From an uncultured Lysobacteraceae bacterium (lineage in GTDB: Bacteria > Pseudomonadota > Gammaproteobacteria > Xanthomonadales > Rhodanobacteraceae), in contig CAMLSI010000038.1 in assembly GCA_946482585.1 (NCBI GenBank), positions 1 through 17,173 on the forward strand: 17,173 nt of DNA, written 5' to 3'. Positions 1 through 6,365 of this stretch are shown one piece after another; the stretch's first letter is position 1, and every line of letters begins with the position of its first letter. The notes under the pieces are model-generated. The model worked only from the letters and a program-made list of their open reading frames with translations, was not told where the DNA came from and did not search any database. A program made the position numbers and the translations under genes.

Positions 1-1123
1 GAAAGGCGCCCTTGATGGCCTGCAGCAGCGGATCGCGCTGGCCTGCCGGGCGTTCCGGGATGTGGCCCTGGCCGATCGTCCAGATGATGGTGCCGCCGAT
101 GCCGTTGCGGCGCGCCCAGGCGCCTTTTGCAGCGATCGAGGCTTCGTCGTCGTACGACAGGAAATTGCACTGCTGCGGCCCGAATGCAGCCGGCGAGCCG
201 AGATAGCCCATCGCCGCGGCCGCGTCCCACTGATAGCGCGGCGCGCTGTAGTAGTCGCGCATGATGTTGCGATAGCTGAGCAGGTTGTCGCTCGCGACCA
301 CGGTGCCGCCGAACAGCCGCGGCGCGCTGACGTTGCGCCAGCAGGTGCCGTAGAACGGAACGCCGATGCCGAGCCGCGAGCGCTTCACGCCGGAGCGCAG
401 ATAGAAATCCGCGCTGGTCTCGACCGAGCTGGGCGTATTGCCCGCCGCGCCCATGAGCGCGGAGCTGTGCCAGCTCTGCCAGCCGTCCCAGTCGCCGGCC
501 ATGTCGTAGCTCATGATGTTGATCTGGTCGAACAGCGGTGCGATCGAACGGAAGAACGGATTCGGCGTGTTCGAGAAATTCGCGTTGATCCAGCCGACCG
601 GCACCGTCAGCACGATAGTCGGACGCTGCGTGCGCAGCGCCTGCGCGAGCGCGAGGAAGTTCGGTTCGTCGCCGGCCTGGATCGGCTCCCAGTCGAGATC
701 GAGGCCGTCGAAACCGAGGTTGTCCATGGCCGCCAGCAGGTTGGTCACGAAGGTCGCGCGATTGGCCGGCGACGCGGCACCGACCCAGCCGGCGTACTCG
801 CCGGCACCGCCGACCATCAATATCGCCTTGACGCCGGCCGCATGTGCCGCGGCCGAGGCCTGCTGCGCCCAGATCGGGCCGTTGACGTTGTCGATGTCGA
901 AATGCGTGTTGACCGTGCCGTTCGCGTTCGGTGTCACGCGGCCGACGACGAGATGAGTCAATGCGGAAAAATCCACTTCGGCAATCGGATACAGGTCGCG
1001 CTGGTAGCCGACGTGGTAGCCGGCGACCCAGCGTTTCTCGAAGCTCGACGCGAACACGGTGTCGTCGGCGGTTGCCGAAGCGGCGACGGCGAGCAGGCAG
1101 AAGGAAAGTAGAAGACGCAGCAT
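1..1123 (-). CDS. GH18 family chitinase-like secreted glycosyl hydrolase (3' end beyond window)
   Basis: Reading the minus strand from ATG at 1123 gives 374 codons open to the window edge, so the C-terminus is missing. Residues 1-19 form a signal peptide (LLLSFCLLAVAASATA), so the enzyme is exported. The GH18 catalytic signature DxxDxDxE is complete as D139-G-L-D142-L-D144-W-E146, where E146 would be the acid/base. The later MSYDMAG segment matches the substrate-binding Tyr/Asp strand, and the late GGTIIWTIGQGH strand fits the end of the TIM barrel, so little is probably missing. GH18 enzymes hydrolyse beta-1,4-linked GlcNAc polymers with substrate-assisted catalysis; chitin is the likely but unproven substrate. 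GGAGG lies just upstream of the ATG and supports this start. The gene is divergent from the YhhN gene. An odd FASSFE segment sits directly after the signal peptide. An endo-beta-N-acetylglucosaminidase is the main alternative. Confidence 0.88.
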   Translation of the reverse strand, partial: MLRLLLSFCLLAVAASATADDTVFASSFEKRWVAGYHVGYQRDLYPIAEVDFSALTHLVVGRVTPNANGTVNTHFDIDNVNGPIWAQQASAAAHAAGVKAILMVGGAGEYAGWVGAASPANRATFVTNLLAAMDNLGFDGLDLDWEPIQAGDEPNFLALAQALRTQRPTIVLTVPVGWINANFSNTPNPFFRSIAPLFDQINIMSYDMAGDWDGWQSWHSSALMGAAGNTPSSVETSADFYLRSGVKRSRLGIGVPFYGTCWRNVSAPRLFGGTVVASDNLLSYRNIMRDYYSAPRYQWDAAAAMGYLGSPAAFGPQQCNFLSYDDEASIAAKGAWARRNGIGGTIIWTIGQGHIPERPAGQRDPLLQAIKGAF

Positions 1124-1283
1124 GGAACCTCCGGTAGCGACGAAGCGGCACGACATTCAGACGTCGCCGGGCGTGAATAGCTGTCATTGTGCGGTCTGCG
1201 CGCAGGCCGCGCTTGCGCGAATTCACATTGCGGGCAACATCGTGCCGCCGCTACGCTGCGCCGCCGCCTGCCCGGAACCGTCG

Positions 1284-1961
1284 ATGCCGAACCTGCCGTC
1301 CGCGAACGCCGTACCGTCGCATCGCTGGACCGTCGCCGTCGCGGTCGCCGCCGTGCTCGCCATCCTCGGCGCCTTGCTGCCGGACCTGCGCGCGCTGCAC
1401 TACATCGGTAAACCGTTGGCGACGCTGACGATCGCGGCACTGGTCTGGTGCGCCGTCGATGCCGATCCGCGCTATCGCCGCGCCGTGCTGTTCGGGTTGT
1501 TCGCCTCGACGCTCGGCGATATCTGGCTGATGCTGCCGTTCGACGCGTTCGTCGCCGGGCTCGCGAGCTTTCTCGTCGCGCATCTGGCCTATCTGTTCGC
1601 ATTCACGCGGCGACGGTCGCTCTGGCCGCTGCGCTGGCCCTGGCTCGCCTATGCCGTCCTGGCCGCGCCGGTGCTCGCACTGCTCTGGCCCAGCCTGCCG
1701 GACGCGCTGCGCGTGCCCGTCGTGGTCTATGTGATCGCGCTCGCCGCGATGGCTGCGCAGGCGGCGACGGTCGCGATCGAGCGCCGTACGACCGGCACGG
1801 TTCTCGCCGGCTGCGGCGGTTTCAGCTTCGTCGTTTCCGATGCGCTGCTCGCGATCGACCGCTTCCACGCGCCAGTGCCGGCGGCGGCGCTCTGGGTGCT
1901 CGCGAGCTATTGGATCGCCCAGTTCCTGATCGGACGGTCGGTTTGGCAAAGTCGCGCGTGA
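1284..1961 (+). CDS. YhhN/TMEM86 family integral membrane protein (lysoplasmalogenase-like)
   Basis: A 225-residue hydrophobic protein with about seven to eight membrane segments, for example WTVAVAVAAVLAILGALL, LATLTIAALVWCAV and VLFGLFASTLGDIWLML. The conserved YhhN features visible are the GKPLATL segment near residue 35, the GDIWLML motif near residue 80 and a late FVVSDALLAIDRF segment. Characterised eukaryotic family members (TMEM86) hydrolyse the vinyl-ether bond of lysoplasmalogens. The bacterial role is poorly known, so only the family is asserted. The frame is open well upstream (to about 1059), but that part overlaps the divergent chitinase gene and is low-complexity. ATG 1284 starts directly before the first membrane helix and is preferred, although its ribosome site is weak. 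The gene stands alone and converges on the metallopeptidase gene. Confidence 0.8.
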   Translation: MPNLPSANAVPSHRWTVAVAVAAVLAILGALLPDLRALHYIGKPLATLTIAALVWCAVDADPRYRRAVLFGLFASTLGDIWLMLPFDAFVAGLASFLVAHLAYLFAFTRRRSLWPLRWPWLAYAVLAAPVLALLWPSLPDALRVPVVVYVIALAAMAAQAATVAIERRTTGTVLAGCGGFSFVVSDALLAIDRFHAPVPAAALWVLASYWIAQFLIGRSVWQSRA

Positions 1962-1995
1962 TAGCACGCCCGGCCGGATTCCGTATTGAAAGATC

Positions 1996-2096
1996 GGACC
2001 CGCACCGATGACCCCGTGCCCGCGACTACCTCCCCTCAGGTCGCCCCCCGGCAGTCACCCCCCCACTGCAGCAGCACGCGTCGCCGGTGCGGGTCC
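1996..2096. repeat. 12-bp perfect inverted repeat flanking a C-rich 77-nt spacer
   Basis: GGACCCGCACCG at 1996-2007 and its exact reverse complement CGGTGCGGGTCC at 2085-2096 bracket a spacer rich in C runs (2048-2073). The pair lies between the convergent YhhN (+) and metallopeptidase (-) genes. It could form a long-armed transcript structure acting as a terminator or 3'-end stabiliser. No coding frame across it resembles a protein family. Confidence 0.55.
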
Positions 2097-2195
2097 CTCC
2101 GGATTTCCGCATGCCGCGCAGGTACCCGGTGCGGCGATGAGCGCGAGCGGCAGGGCGCGACAGCCGCGCCGCCGGAGTGCGTTCGAATCCCTGTC

Positions 2196-3062
2196 TTACA
2201 ACTGCTGCGTCGCGAACGTGTCGCAGGCGTTGATGTCGCCGCGTTCGAGGCCGGTGCGGAACCAGCGCACGCGCTGCGCCGAGCTGCCGTGGGTGAAGGA
2301 GTCGGGAACGACGTAGCCGCGCGACTGCTTCTGCAGCCGGTCGTCGCCGATCGCCGTAGCGGCCGCGAGCGCCGATTCGATGTCGCCCTGTTCGAGCCAC
2401 TGCAACTGCTTCTGCGCGAGGTTTGCCCAGACGCCGGCGAAACAGTCGGCCTGCAGTTCCTGGCGCACCGACAGACCCTCGGCGCCTTCCATCGGCGCGC
2501 CGCGGCGACGCAGTTCCTCGGTCTTGCGCATCACGCCCATGAGGTTCTGCACATGATGGCCGACCTCGTGCGCGATCACGTAGGCGCGCGCGAAATCACC
2601 GCTGGCCTTGAACCGCGTTTCGAGTTCGTCGAAGAAGCTCGTGTCGAGATAGACCTGCTGATCGCCCGGGCAGTAGAACGGGCCGACCGCCGAATTCGCC
2701 ATGCCGCAGGCCGAGCTCACGCCGCCCTGGAACAGCACGAGGCGCGGTTCCTGATAGCGCCCGCCCGCCGAGGAATAGATCTGTTTCCAGACGTCTTCGG
2801 TACTGCCGAGCACGGCGCGCACGAATTCGTTGGTCTGCGTGGATGCCGGCGCCTGCTGGGTCTGCGTCTGCGGCGCGGGACCGCCGCCGTCCTGCATCAG
2901 CAGCGAAAGTACTTCCAGCGGATTCTTGCCGAGAGCCCAGCTGATGAGCACGACGACGACGATGCCGCCGATGCCGAGTCCGGGACCGCCGCCGAACCGG
3001 CGCGCGCCGCCGCCGCTTGCGGAAACGACGTTGTCGCTGCGTCGACCTTTCTGCCAAAGCAT
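2196..3062 (-). CDS. ypfJ: YpfJ-family neutral zinc metallopeptidase
   Basis: A 288-residue protein matching the YpfJ/KPN_02809 family along its whole length. It starts with the family's usual MxWQxGRRSxNV segment, then has a glycine-rich stretch and a single membrane segment (IGGIVVVVLISWALG, about residues 31-45). A Gln/Pro/Thr linker follows, then the peptidase domain with the zinc motif H165-E-V-G-H169-H. The downstream ELQADCFAGVWA segment is the family's conserved helix likely to supply the remaining zinc ligand. The single N-terminal helix suggests membrane anchoring with the catalytic domain in the periplasm. The physiological substrate is not established for the family. GAGGAG lies upstream of ATG 3062 and fixes the start. 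It is probably monocistronic; the 190-nt gap to the upstream lipoprotein gene holds nothing recognisable beyond short GC hairpins. Confidence 0.9.
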   Translation of the reverse strand: MLWQKGRRSDNVVSASGGGARRFGGGPGLGIGGIVVVVLISWALGKNPLEVLSLLMQDGGGPAPQTQTQQAPASTQTNEFVRAVLGSTEDVWKQIYSSAGGRYQEPRLVLFQGGVSSACGMANSAVGPFYCPGDQQVYLDTSFFDELETRFKASGDFARAYVIAHEVGHHVQNLMGVMRKTEELRRRGAPMEGAEGLSVRQELQADCFAGVWANLAQKQLQWLEQGDIESALAAATAIGDDRLQKQSRGYVVPDSFTHGSSAQRVRWFRTGLERGDINACDTFATQQL

Positions 3063-3252
3063 CTGCGTTTCTCCTCGAGGGCTGGCCTGTCGCGTCGCCG
3101 GCGAGTGGATCGTCCGGCGCGCGCTATCGCATCCGTCTCGTCATGAAGACCGCGTAGACGCGTGATTCAGTGCGGTCCGGCGCGGCCGGCGGACGCGGCG
3201 ATGGTACCCGAACGCCTCGCGGCAACCGGCAGCCGGCGACGCGGGGTTGCGA

Positions 3253-3462
3253 TCATTGACCTTCGGCTTCGCGCAGCTTGGCGTCGGTGGCCGCCTTCTG
3301 CGCGTCGACCTGGTCCTGTACCGCCTTGGCGCGCTCCAGCGCCTTGAGCTGCGGGTCGATCACGGTCGTCTGTTTCGGCGGCGGCGTCTGTGCGGCGGGC
3401 TTGTCGTCGCCGGTGCAGCCGGCGAGCGCGAGCAGGGTGACAGCGAGAACGAGCGCGCGCAT
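3253..3462 (-). CDS. small putative lipoprotein
   Basis: A 69-residue protein with a classical lipoprotein signal. The hydrophobic segment LVLAVTLLALAGC ends in a lipobox with C16 as the acylated residue, followed by Asp-rich TGDDKP. Asp shortly after the cysteine can mark inner-membrane retention in enterobacteria, but here it is not at +2. The rest is a short proline-containing linker and a charged helical stretch (about residues 38-67, LKALERAKAVQDQVDAQKAA) with coiled-coil character. No catalytic motif is visible and no specific function is proposed. A GGAG ribosome site precedes the ATG. The gene is divergent from the SDR gene across 75 nt and lies in the same direction as the metallopeptidase gene. 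Confidence 0.72.
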   Translation of the reverse strand: MRALVLAVTLLALAGCTGDDKPAAQTPPPKQTTVIDPQLKALERAKAVQDQVDAQKAATDAKLREAEGQ

Positions 3463-3537
3463 CAGGGGATCTCCGGCGAAAGGCTGCGCTAAAGTCTGCG
3501 CCCCGATCCCTTCGACAACAAGGCGGAGCTTGCCGCA

Positions 3538-4317
3538 ATGACGACCGCATCACGCTGGCGACTGGACGGGCGTACGGCCCTCGTGACCGGCGCGAGCAAG
3601 GGCATAGGCCTGGCCTGTGCGCGCGAGCTCACGCTGCTCGGTGCTGACGTGCTGCTGGTCGCGCGCGACGAAGCGCACCTGGACAGTGTGCGCGAGGAAC
3701 TCGCCGACGAGTTTCCGGATCAGGACATCGCCGCCTTCGCCGGCGACATGGCCGAGCGCGAACAGCGGCTGGAGCTGTTCGACTGGATCGCCGATCGCGG
3801 CAGCAGCCTGTCGCTGCTCGTCAACAACGTCGGCACGAATCAGCGCAAGCCGACGCTCGAGTACAGCGAGGACGAATACCGCGCGCTGTTCGAGACCAAC
3901 GTGTTCAGCGCGTTCGAGCTGTGCCGGCTCGCGCACGCACAGCTCGCCGAGCACGGCGCCGCGGCGATCGTGAACGTGGGTTCGGTATCGGGCCTCACCC
4001 ACGTGCGTACCGGGTCGCCCTATGGCATGAGCAAGGCCGCGCTGCATCAGCTCACGCGCAATCTCGCCTGCGAATGGGCCGGCGACGGCATCCGCGTCAA
4101 CGCGGTCGCGCCCTGGTACATCCGGACGCAGCGCTCCGAGGCCGCGCTGGCCGATCCCGAATACCTTGAGGAAGTGCTCGAGCGCACGCCGTTGCAGCGC
4201 ATCGGCGAACCCGAGGAGGTCGCAGCCGCGGTCGCGTTCCTCTGCCTGCCGGCGGCGAGCTACGTCAGCGGCGAATGCATCGCCGTCGACGGCGGCTTCC
4301 TGCGCTACGGTTTCTGA
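3538..4317 (+). CDS. SDR family NAD(P)-dependent oxidoreductase (tropinone-reductase-like)
   Basis: A 259-residue classical short-chain dehydrogenase/reductase. The cofactor loop is T17-GASKGIG, the structural motif is N96-N-V-G with the NNVGTN variant typical of tropinone-reductase-like members, and the active site is S149 with Y162-GMSK166. The C-terminal VSGECIAVDGGF segment is the usual end of the fold. These enzymes reduce ketones or oxidise alcohols with NAD(P)H; the substrate cannot be read from sequence. The start ATG follows a GGCGGAG ribosome site about 10 nt upstream. The stop lies 2 nt before the alkA-like start, so the two are likely co-transcribed and perhaps translationally coupled. 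A role in alkylation repair is not implied by the fold, although the linkage is tight. Confidence 0.92.
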   Translation: MTTASRWRLDGRTALVTGASKGIGLACARELTLLGADVLLVARDEAHLDSVREELADEFPDQDIAAFAGDMAEREQRLELFDWIADRGSSLSLLVNNVGTNQRKPTLEYSEDEYRALFETNVFSAFELCRLAHAQLAEHGAAAIVNVGSVSGLTHVRTGSPYGMSKAALHQLTRNLACEWAGDGIRVNAVAPWYIRTQRSEAALADPEYLEEVLERTPLQRIGEPEEVAAAVAFLCLPAASYVSGECIAVDGGFLRYGF

Positions 4318-4319
4318 AC

Positions 4320-5222
4320 ATGAAGCGGATGGACGAAGCGGCGCCTGCGGGCGAGACTGCGGCGATGCACGCCTCGCGTTTCGATCTGGCGCTGCCGCCG
4401 CGCTATCCGGCCGAGGCGGTCATCGGTTTCTTCGTGCGCCGCGCCATTCCCGGGGTCGAGCACGTCGCGGGCTCGCGCTACCGGCGCAGTTTCGCGTTCG
4501 CCGGTGCGCCGGGCTGGTTCGAAGCCGATCTCGCGACCGGTTCGGTCGAGGTCCGCCATCCACAGGCCGGTGCGGCTGGTCTCGTGCAGGCGCGTCTGCG
4601 CACGCTGTTCGATCTCGACGCGCCGCAGGCACGGATACGGCGCTGCTTCGCGCGCGATGCGCGGCTGGGGCCCTTGATGCGCGAACACGGCGACATCCGC
4701 GTACCCGGGTGCTGGGACGGATTCGAGCTCGGCGTGCGCGCCGTGCTCGGTCAGCAGATCACGGTCGCGGCGGCACGCACGATCGCGGCACGCATCGTCG
4801 CGCGGCATGCGCAGCGCATCGCCGGGGCGGCCGAGGACGAACCGTGCCACAGCCTGTTTCCGGATGCGGCGGCGTTCGTCGACGCCGACCTGGACGGACT
4901 GGGCCTGACCGGCGCGCGCATCGCAACCCTGCGCGCGCTCGCACGGGCGGTCGCGCGCGGCGAGGTCGATTTCGATCCGGCGCAGACGCCCGCTCGCTTC
5001 GTCGCGCGCTGCACCGCGGTGCGCGGCATCGGCGACTGGACCGCGCACTACATGGCCATGCGTGCGTTGCGCGACGCCGACGCGTTCCCGGCCGGCGACA
5101 TCGTGCTGCGCAAGGTGTTGCGACCCGGCACGACCTTGAGCGCGAAGGAACTGGAGCAGGCGAGCCAGCCGTGGCGGCCGTTCCGCGCCTATGCGGTACT
5201 GCTGCTCTGGCGCGCGGCGTGA
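4320..5222 (+). CDS. alkA: DNA-3-methyladenine glycosylase II (AlkA-like)
   Basis: A 300-residue protein of the AlkA/HhH-GPD superfamily, similar in length to E. coli AlkA (282). Residues from about 18 to 110 form the N-terminal AlkA-type domain, and the catalytic half starts near WDGFELGVRAVLGQQITVAAARTI. The helix-hairpin-helix is R235-GIGDWT241, and the catalytic aspartate is D260 in PAGDIVLRK, aligned with Asp238 of E. coli AlkA. The enzyme would excise 3-methyladenine and related alkylated bases by N-glycosidic cleavage. ATG 4320 is 2 nt after the SDR stop and was chosen for that spacing; ATGs at 4329 and 4365 are possible alternatives because no strong ribosome site is visible. No Ada/AraC domain is fused. 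The methyltransferase gene follows after 28 nt, so the pair forms a compact alkylation-repair unit. Confidence 0.9.
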   Translation: MKRMDEAAPAGETAAMHASRFDLALPPRYPAEAVIGFFVRRAIPGVEHVAGSRYRRSFAFAGAPGWFEADLATGSVEVRHPQAGAAGLVQARLRTLFDLDAPQARIRRCFARDARLGPLMREHGDIRVPGCWDGFELGVRAVLGQQITVAAARTIAARIVARHAQRIAGAAEDEPCHSLFPDAAAFVDADLDGLGLTGARIATLRALARAVARGEVDFDPAQTPARFVARCTAVRGIGDWTAHYMAMRALRDADAFPAGDIVLRKVLRPGTTLSAKELEQASQPWRPFRAYAVLLLWRAA

Positions 5223-5250
5223 CGGCCGGCGCGACCGAAGGAGACCGATC

Positions 5251-5766
5251 ATGCACGACGACGAACTGACCTACGACACGGCGGAAACGCCGATAGGCCC
5301 GCTGTTGCTGATCGCCAGCGTACGTGGCGTGCGGCGCATCGAATTTCCGCGCAACGGCAGGGTCGTCATGCCCGAATTCGGCCTGCGACGCGACGACGAA
5401 CGGCTTGCCGACGCGGTCGCGCAGCTCCGTGCCTATTTCGCCGGCGAGCGCATGGACTTCGACTTCGCCTGCGATGCGCAGGGCACCGCGTTCCAGCACG
5501 ACGTCTGGAACGCGCTTCGCGCGATTCCGCTCGGCGAGACCGTGAGCTACGGCGAACTCGCGCGAAGCATCGGCCGGCCGAATGCGAGCCGCGCGGTCGG
5601 TGCCGCCAATGGCGCGAACCCGCTGCCGATCGTCGTACCCTGCCATCGCGTGATCGGCAGCGACGGCAACCTGACCGGCTTCGGCGGCGGCCTGCCGACC
5701 AAGCGCTGGTTGCTCGATCACGAGCGCCGTTTCGCGCCGCGTCCTCCGTTGCAGTTGATGCCGTAA
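5251..5766 (+). CDS. ogt: Methylated-DNA--[protein]-cysteine S-methyltransferase (Ogt-like)
   Basis: A 171-residue suicide alkyltransferase that moves methyl groups from O6-methylguanine (and O4-methylthymine) to its own cysteine. The catalytic motif PCHRV is intact with C131. The upstream FQHDVWNALRAIPLGETVSYGELARSIGRPNASRAVGAANGANPLPIVV stretch is the canonical DNA-binding and active-site region. The N-terminal 80 residues match the ribonuclease-like domain of this family. There is no Ada N-terminal zinc domain, so this is a standalone Ogt rather than the Ada regulator. ATG 5251 has a good GAAGGAGA ribosome site; the frame is open upstream but unsupported. It is the third gene in the SDR-alkA-ogt run and is followed by the repeat block at 5767-6365. 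Confidence 0.94.
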   Translation: MHDDELTYDTAETPIGPLLLIASVRGVRRIEFPRNGRVVMPEFGLRRDDERLADAVAQLRAYFAGERMDFDFACDAQGTAFQHDVWNALRAIPLGETVSYGELARSIGRPNASRAVGAANGANPLPIVVPCHRVIGSDGNLTGFGGGLPTKRWLLDHERRFAPRPPLQLMP

Positions 5767-5791
5767 CGGCAACGGGCCAGCGGTTGCCGCG

Positions 5792-5810
5792 TATCCACAG
5801 CTGCTGTGGA
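5792..5810. promoter_or_regulatory. DnaA-box-like palindrome, unit 1
   Basis: TATCCACAG, the spacer CTG, then CTGTGGA: the two facing half sites start 10 bp apart, one helical turn. The left half differs from TTATCCACA only at its first base (G). Confidence 0.5.
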
Positions 5811-5988
5811 ACCGCGCGCACAAGTCTGTGGATGGATCGCTGCAGCCCTTGCGGCGCCTCGCTCGCGCACGCTTTGCGCAAGACTTGGTCAAGCGCCGTT
5901 TCGGCAGCGCGCGGCGTATGTTTCGTCGAGCCCCGAGGGCCCGCTGTGGACAACCGCGATCGTCGCAGCCGTTGCGACCGCGTTCGCG

Positions 5989-6007
5989 TATCCACAGCAG
6001 CTGTGGA
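5989..6007. promoter_or_regulatory. DnaA-box-like palindrome, unit 2
   Basis: TATCCACAG, the spacer CAG, then CTGTGGA. Same geometry as unit 1, followed at 6025-6032 by the inverted box CTGTGGAT. Confidence 0.5.
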
Positions 6008-6103
6008 AACCCCCCGTAACAAGCCTGTGGATGAAACGCTGCAGGCCTTGGGGCGTCTGGGTTCCGCTCGCTTTGCGCAAGTTTTCGCCAGGGTGCGGTT
6101 CGC

Positions 6104-6125
6104 TATCCACAGGGCCTGTGGACAA
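6104..6125. promoter_or_regulatory. DnaA-box-like palindrome, unit 3
   Basis: TATCCACAG, the spacer GGC, then CTGTGGACAA. The right half reads TTGTCCACA on the minus strand. A further TGTGCACAA (TTGTGCACA on the minus strand) follows at 6141-6149. Confidence 0.55.
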
Positions 6126-6222
6126 GCGTGGTAACAAGTCTGTGCACAAGCGCCGCATCGCGAGCAGCGGCGCGGCTCGCGCACGCTTTGCGCAAAGTTT
6201 GCGCAGTCGCGCGTCGAGTGCG

Positions 6223-6269
6223 TTTAATTTTTTAATTGGGTAAAAAGCAATAATTACCCGATATCTTAT
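6223..6269. other. AT-rich island (possible DNA-unwinding element)
   Basis: About 47 nt with only around ten G/C residues, in a window that is otherwise near 70% GC. It contains the runs TTTAATTTTTTAATT and GCAATAATTA, plus an inverted repeat GGGTAA (6238-6243) / TTACCC (6254-6259) with a 10-nt loop. It adjoins the exact DnaA box TTATCCACA at 6266. No U-tract follows the hairpin in either direction, so a simple intrinsic terminator is less likely. Confidence 0.55.
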
Positions 6270-6288
6270 CCACAGCCGCTGTGGACAA
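6266..6288. promoter_or_regulatory. Exact DnaA box pair, unit 4
   Basis: TTATCCACA (6266-6274) is an exact match to the E. coli R1-type box. It faces TGTGGACAA (6280-6288, TTGTCCACA on the minus strand). It lies at the edge of the AT-rich island and is the best single candidate for a high-affinity DnaA site here. Confidence 0.65.
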
Positions 6289-6318
6289 CCGTGCGGAAAA
6301 GCGTGTGGATGAAACGCT

Positions 6319-6339
6319 GCGAGCCGCATGGCGGCTCGC
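6319..6339. terminator. 9-bp GC hairpin downstream of the DUF4124 gene
   Basis: GCGAGCCGC (6319-6327), the loop ATG, then GCGGCTCGC (6331-6339): a perfect stem 27 nt beyond the DUF4124 stop. There is no U-tract, so it is a terminator-like or 3'-stabilising structure. It also lies inside repeat unit 4. Confidence 0.4.
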
Positions 6340-6365
6340 ATTGCCTCGCTTTGCGCGGATTCGCG

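Larger units (their letters stand above)
5789..6357. repeat. Array of four ~91-bp units rich in DnaA-box-like sequences
   Basis: The 600-nt gap between the methyltransferase and DUF4124 genes has no convincing gene. It contains four units of near-constant design at 5792-5880, 5989-6079, 6104-6194 and 6267-6357 (89, 91, 91 and 91 bp). Each starts TATCCACAG-N3-CTGTGGA and carries an oppositely oriented TGTGGAT or TGTGCAC box 35-37 bp after its start (5827, 6026, 6141, 6304). Three share a GCTGCAG/GCTGCG core, and all end in GCTTTGCGCA/G. Spacers are 108, 24 and 72 nt. The first spacer holds a partial fifth copy whose 16 nt CCGCTGTGGACAACCG (5941-5956) recur exactly at 6276-6291. Boxes near or equal to the DnaA consensus TTATNCACA include TTATCCACA (6266), TTGTCCACA on the minus strand (5945, 6117, 6280) and TTGTGCACA on the minus strand (6141). 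Function is inferred only. Confidence 0.85.

Noticed and set aside
62..1111. Long plus-strand open frame across the chitinase region
   Set aside because: It is Arg/Ala-rich shadow coding without a family match, while the minus strand gives a full GH18 signature, signal peptide and ribosome site.
2170..2195. GTTCGAATCCCT, resembling a tRNA T-loop
   Set aside because: The flanking bases do not pair as a T-stem, no acceptor, anticodon or D arm fits upstream, and there is no CCA end.
5366..6184. Minus-strand open frames across the repeat array with recurring LRKA...PQGLQRxIHRLV peptides
   Set aside because: The repeated peptide is simply the translation of the DNA repeat units; no start signal or family supports a protein, and the frame overlaps the methyltransferase gene.
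6238..6259. Intrinsic terminator at GGGTAA/TTACCC in the AT-rich island
   Set aside because: The stem is only 6 bp with a 10-nt loop and is not followed by a U-run in either direction; the surrounding A/T content is better described as an AT-rich element.
5767..6365. CRISPR array
   Set aside because: The units are about 91 bp, palindromic and diverged, with irregular spacers of 24-108 nt and no cas genes.
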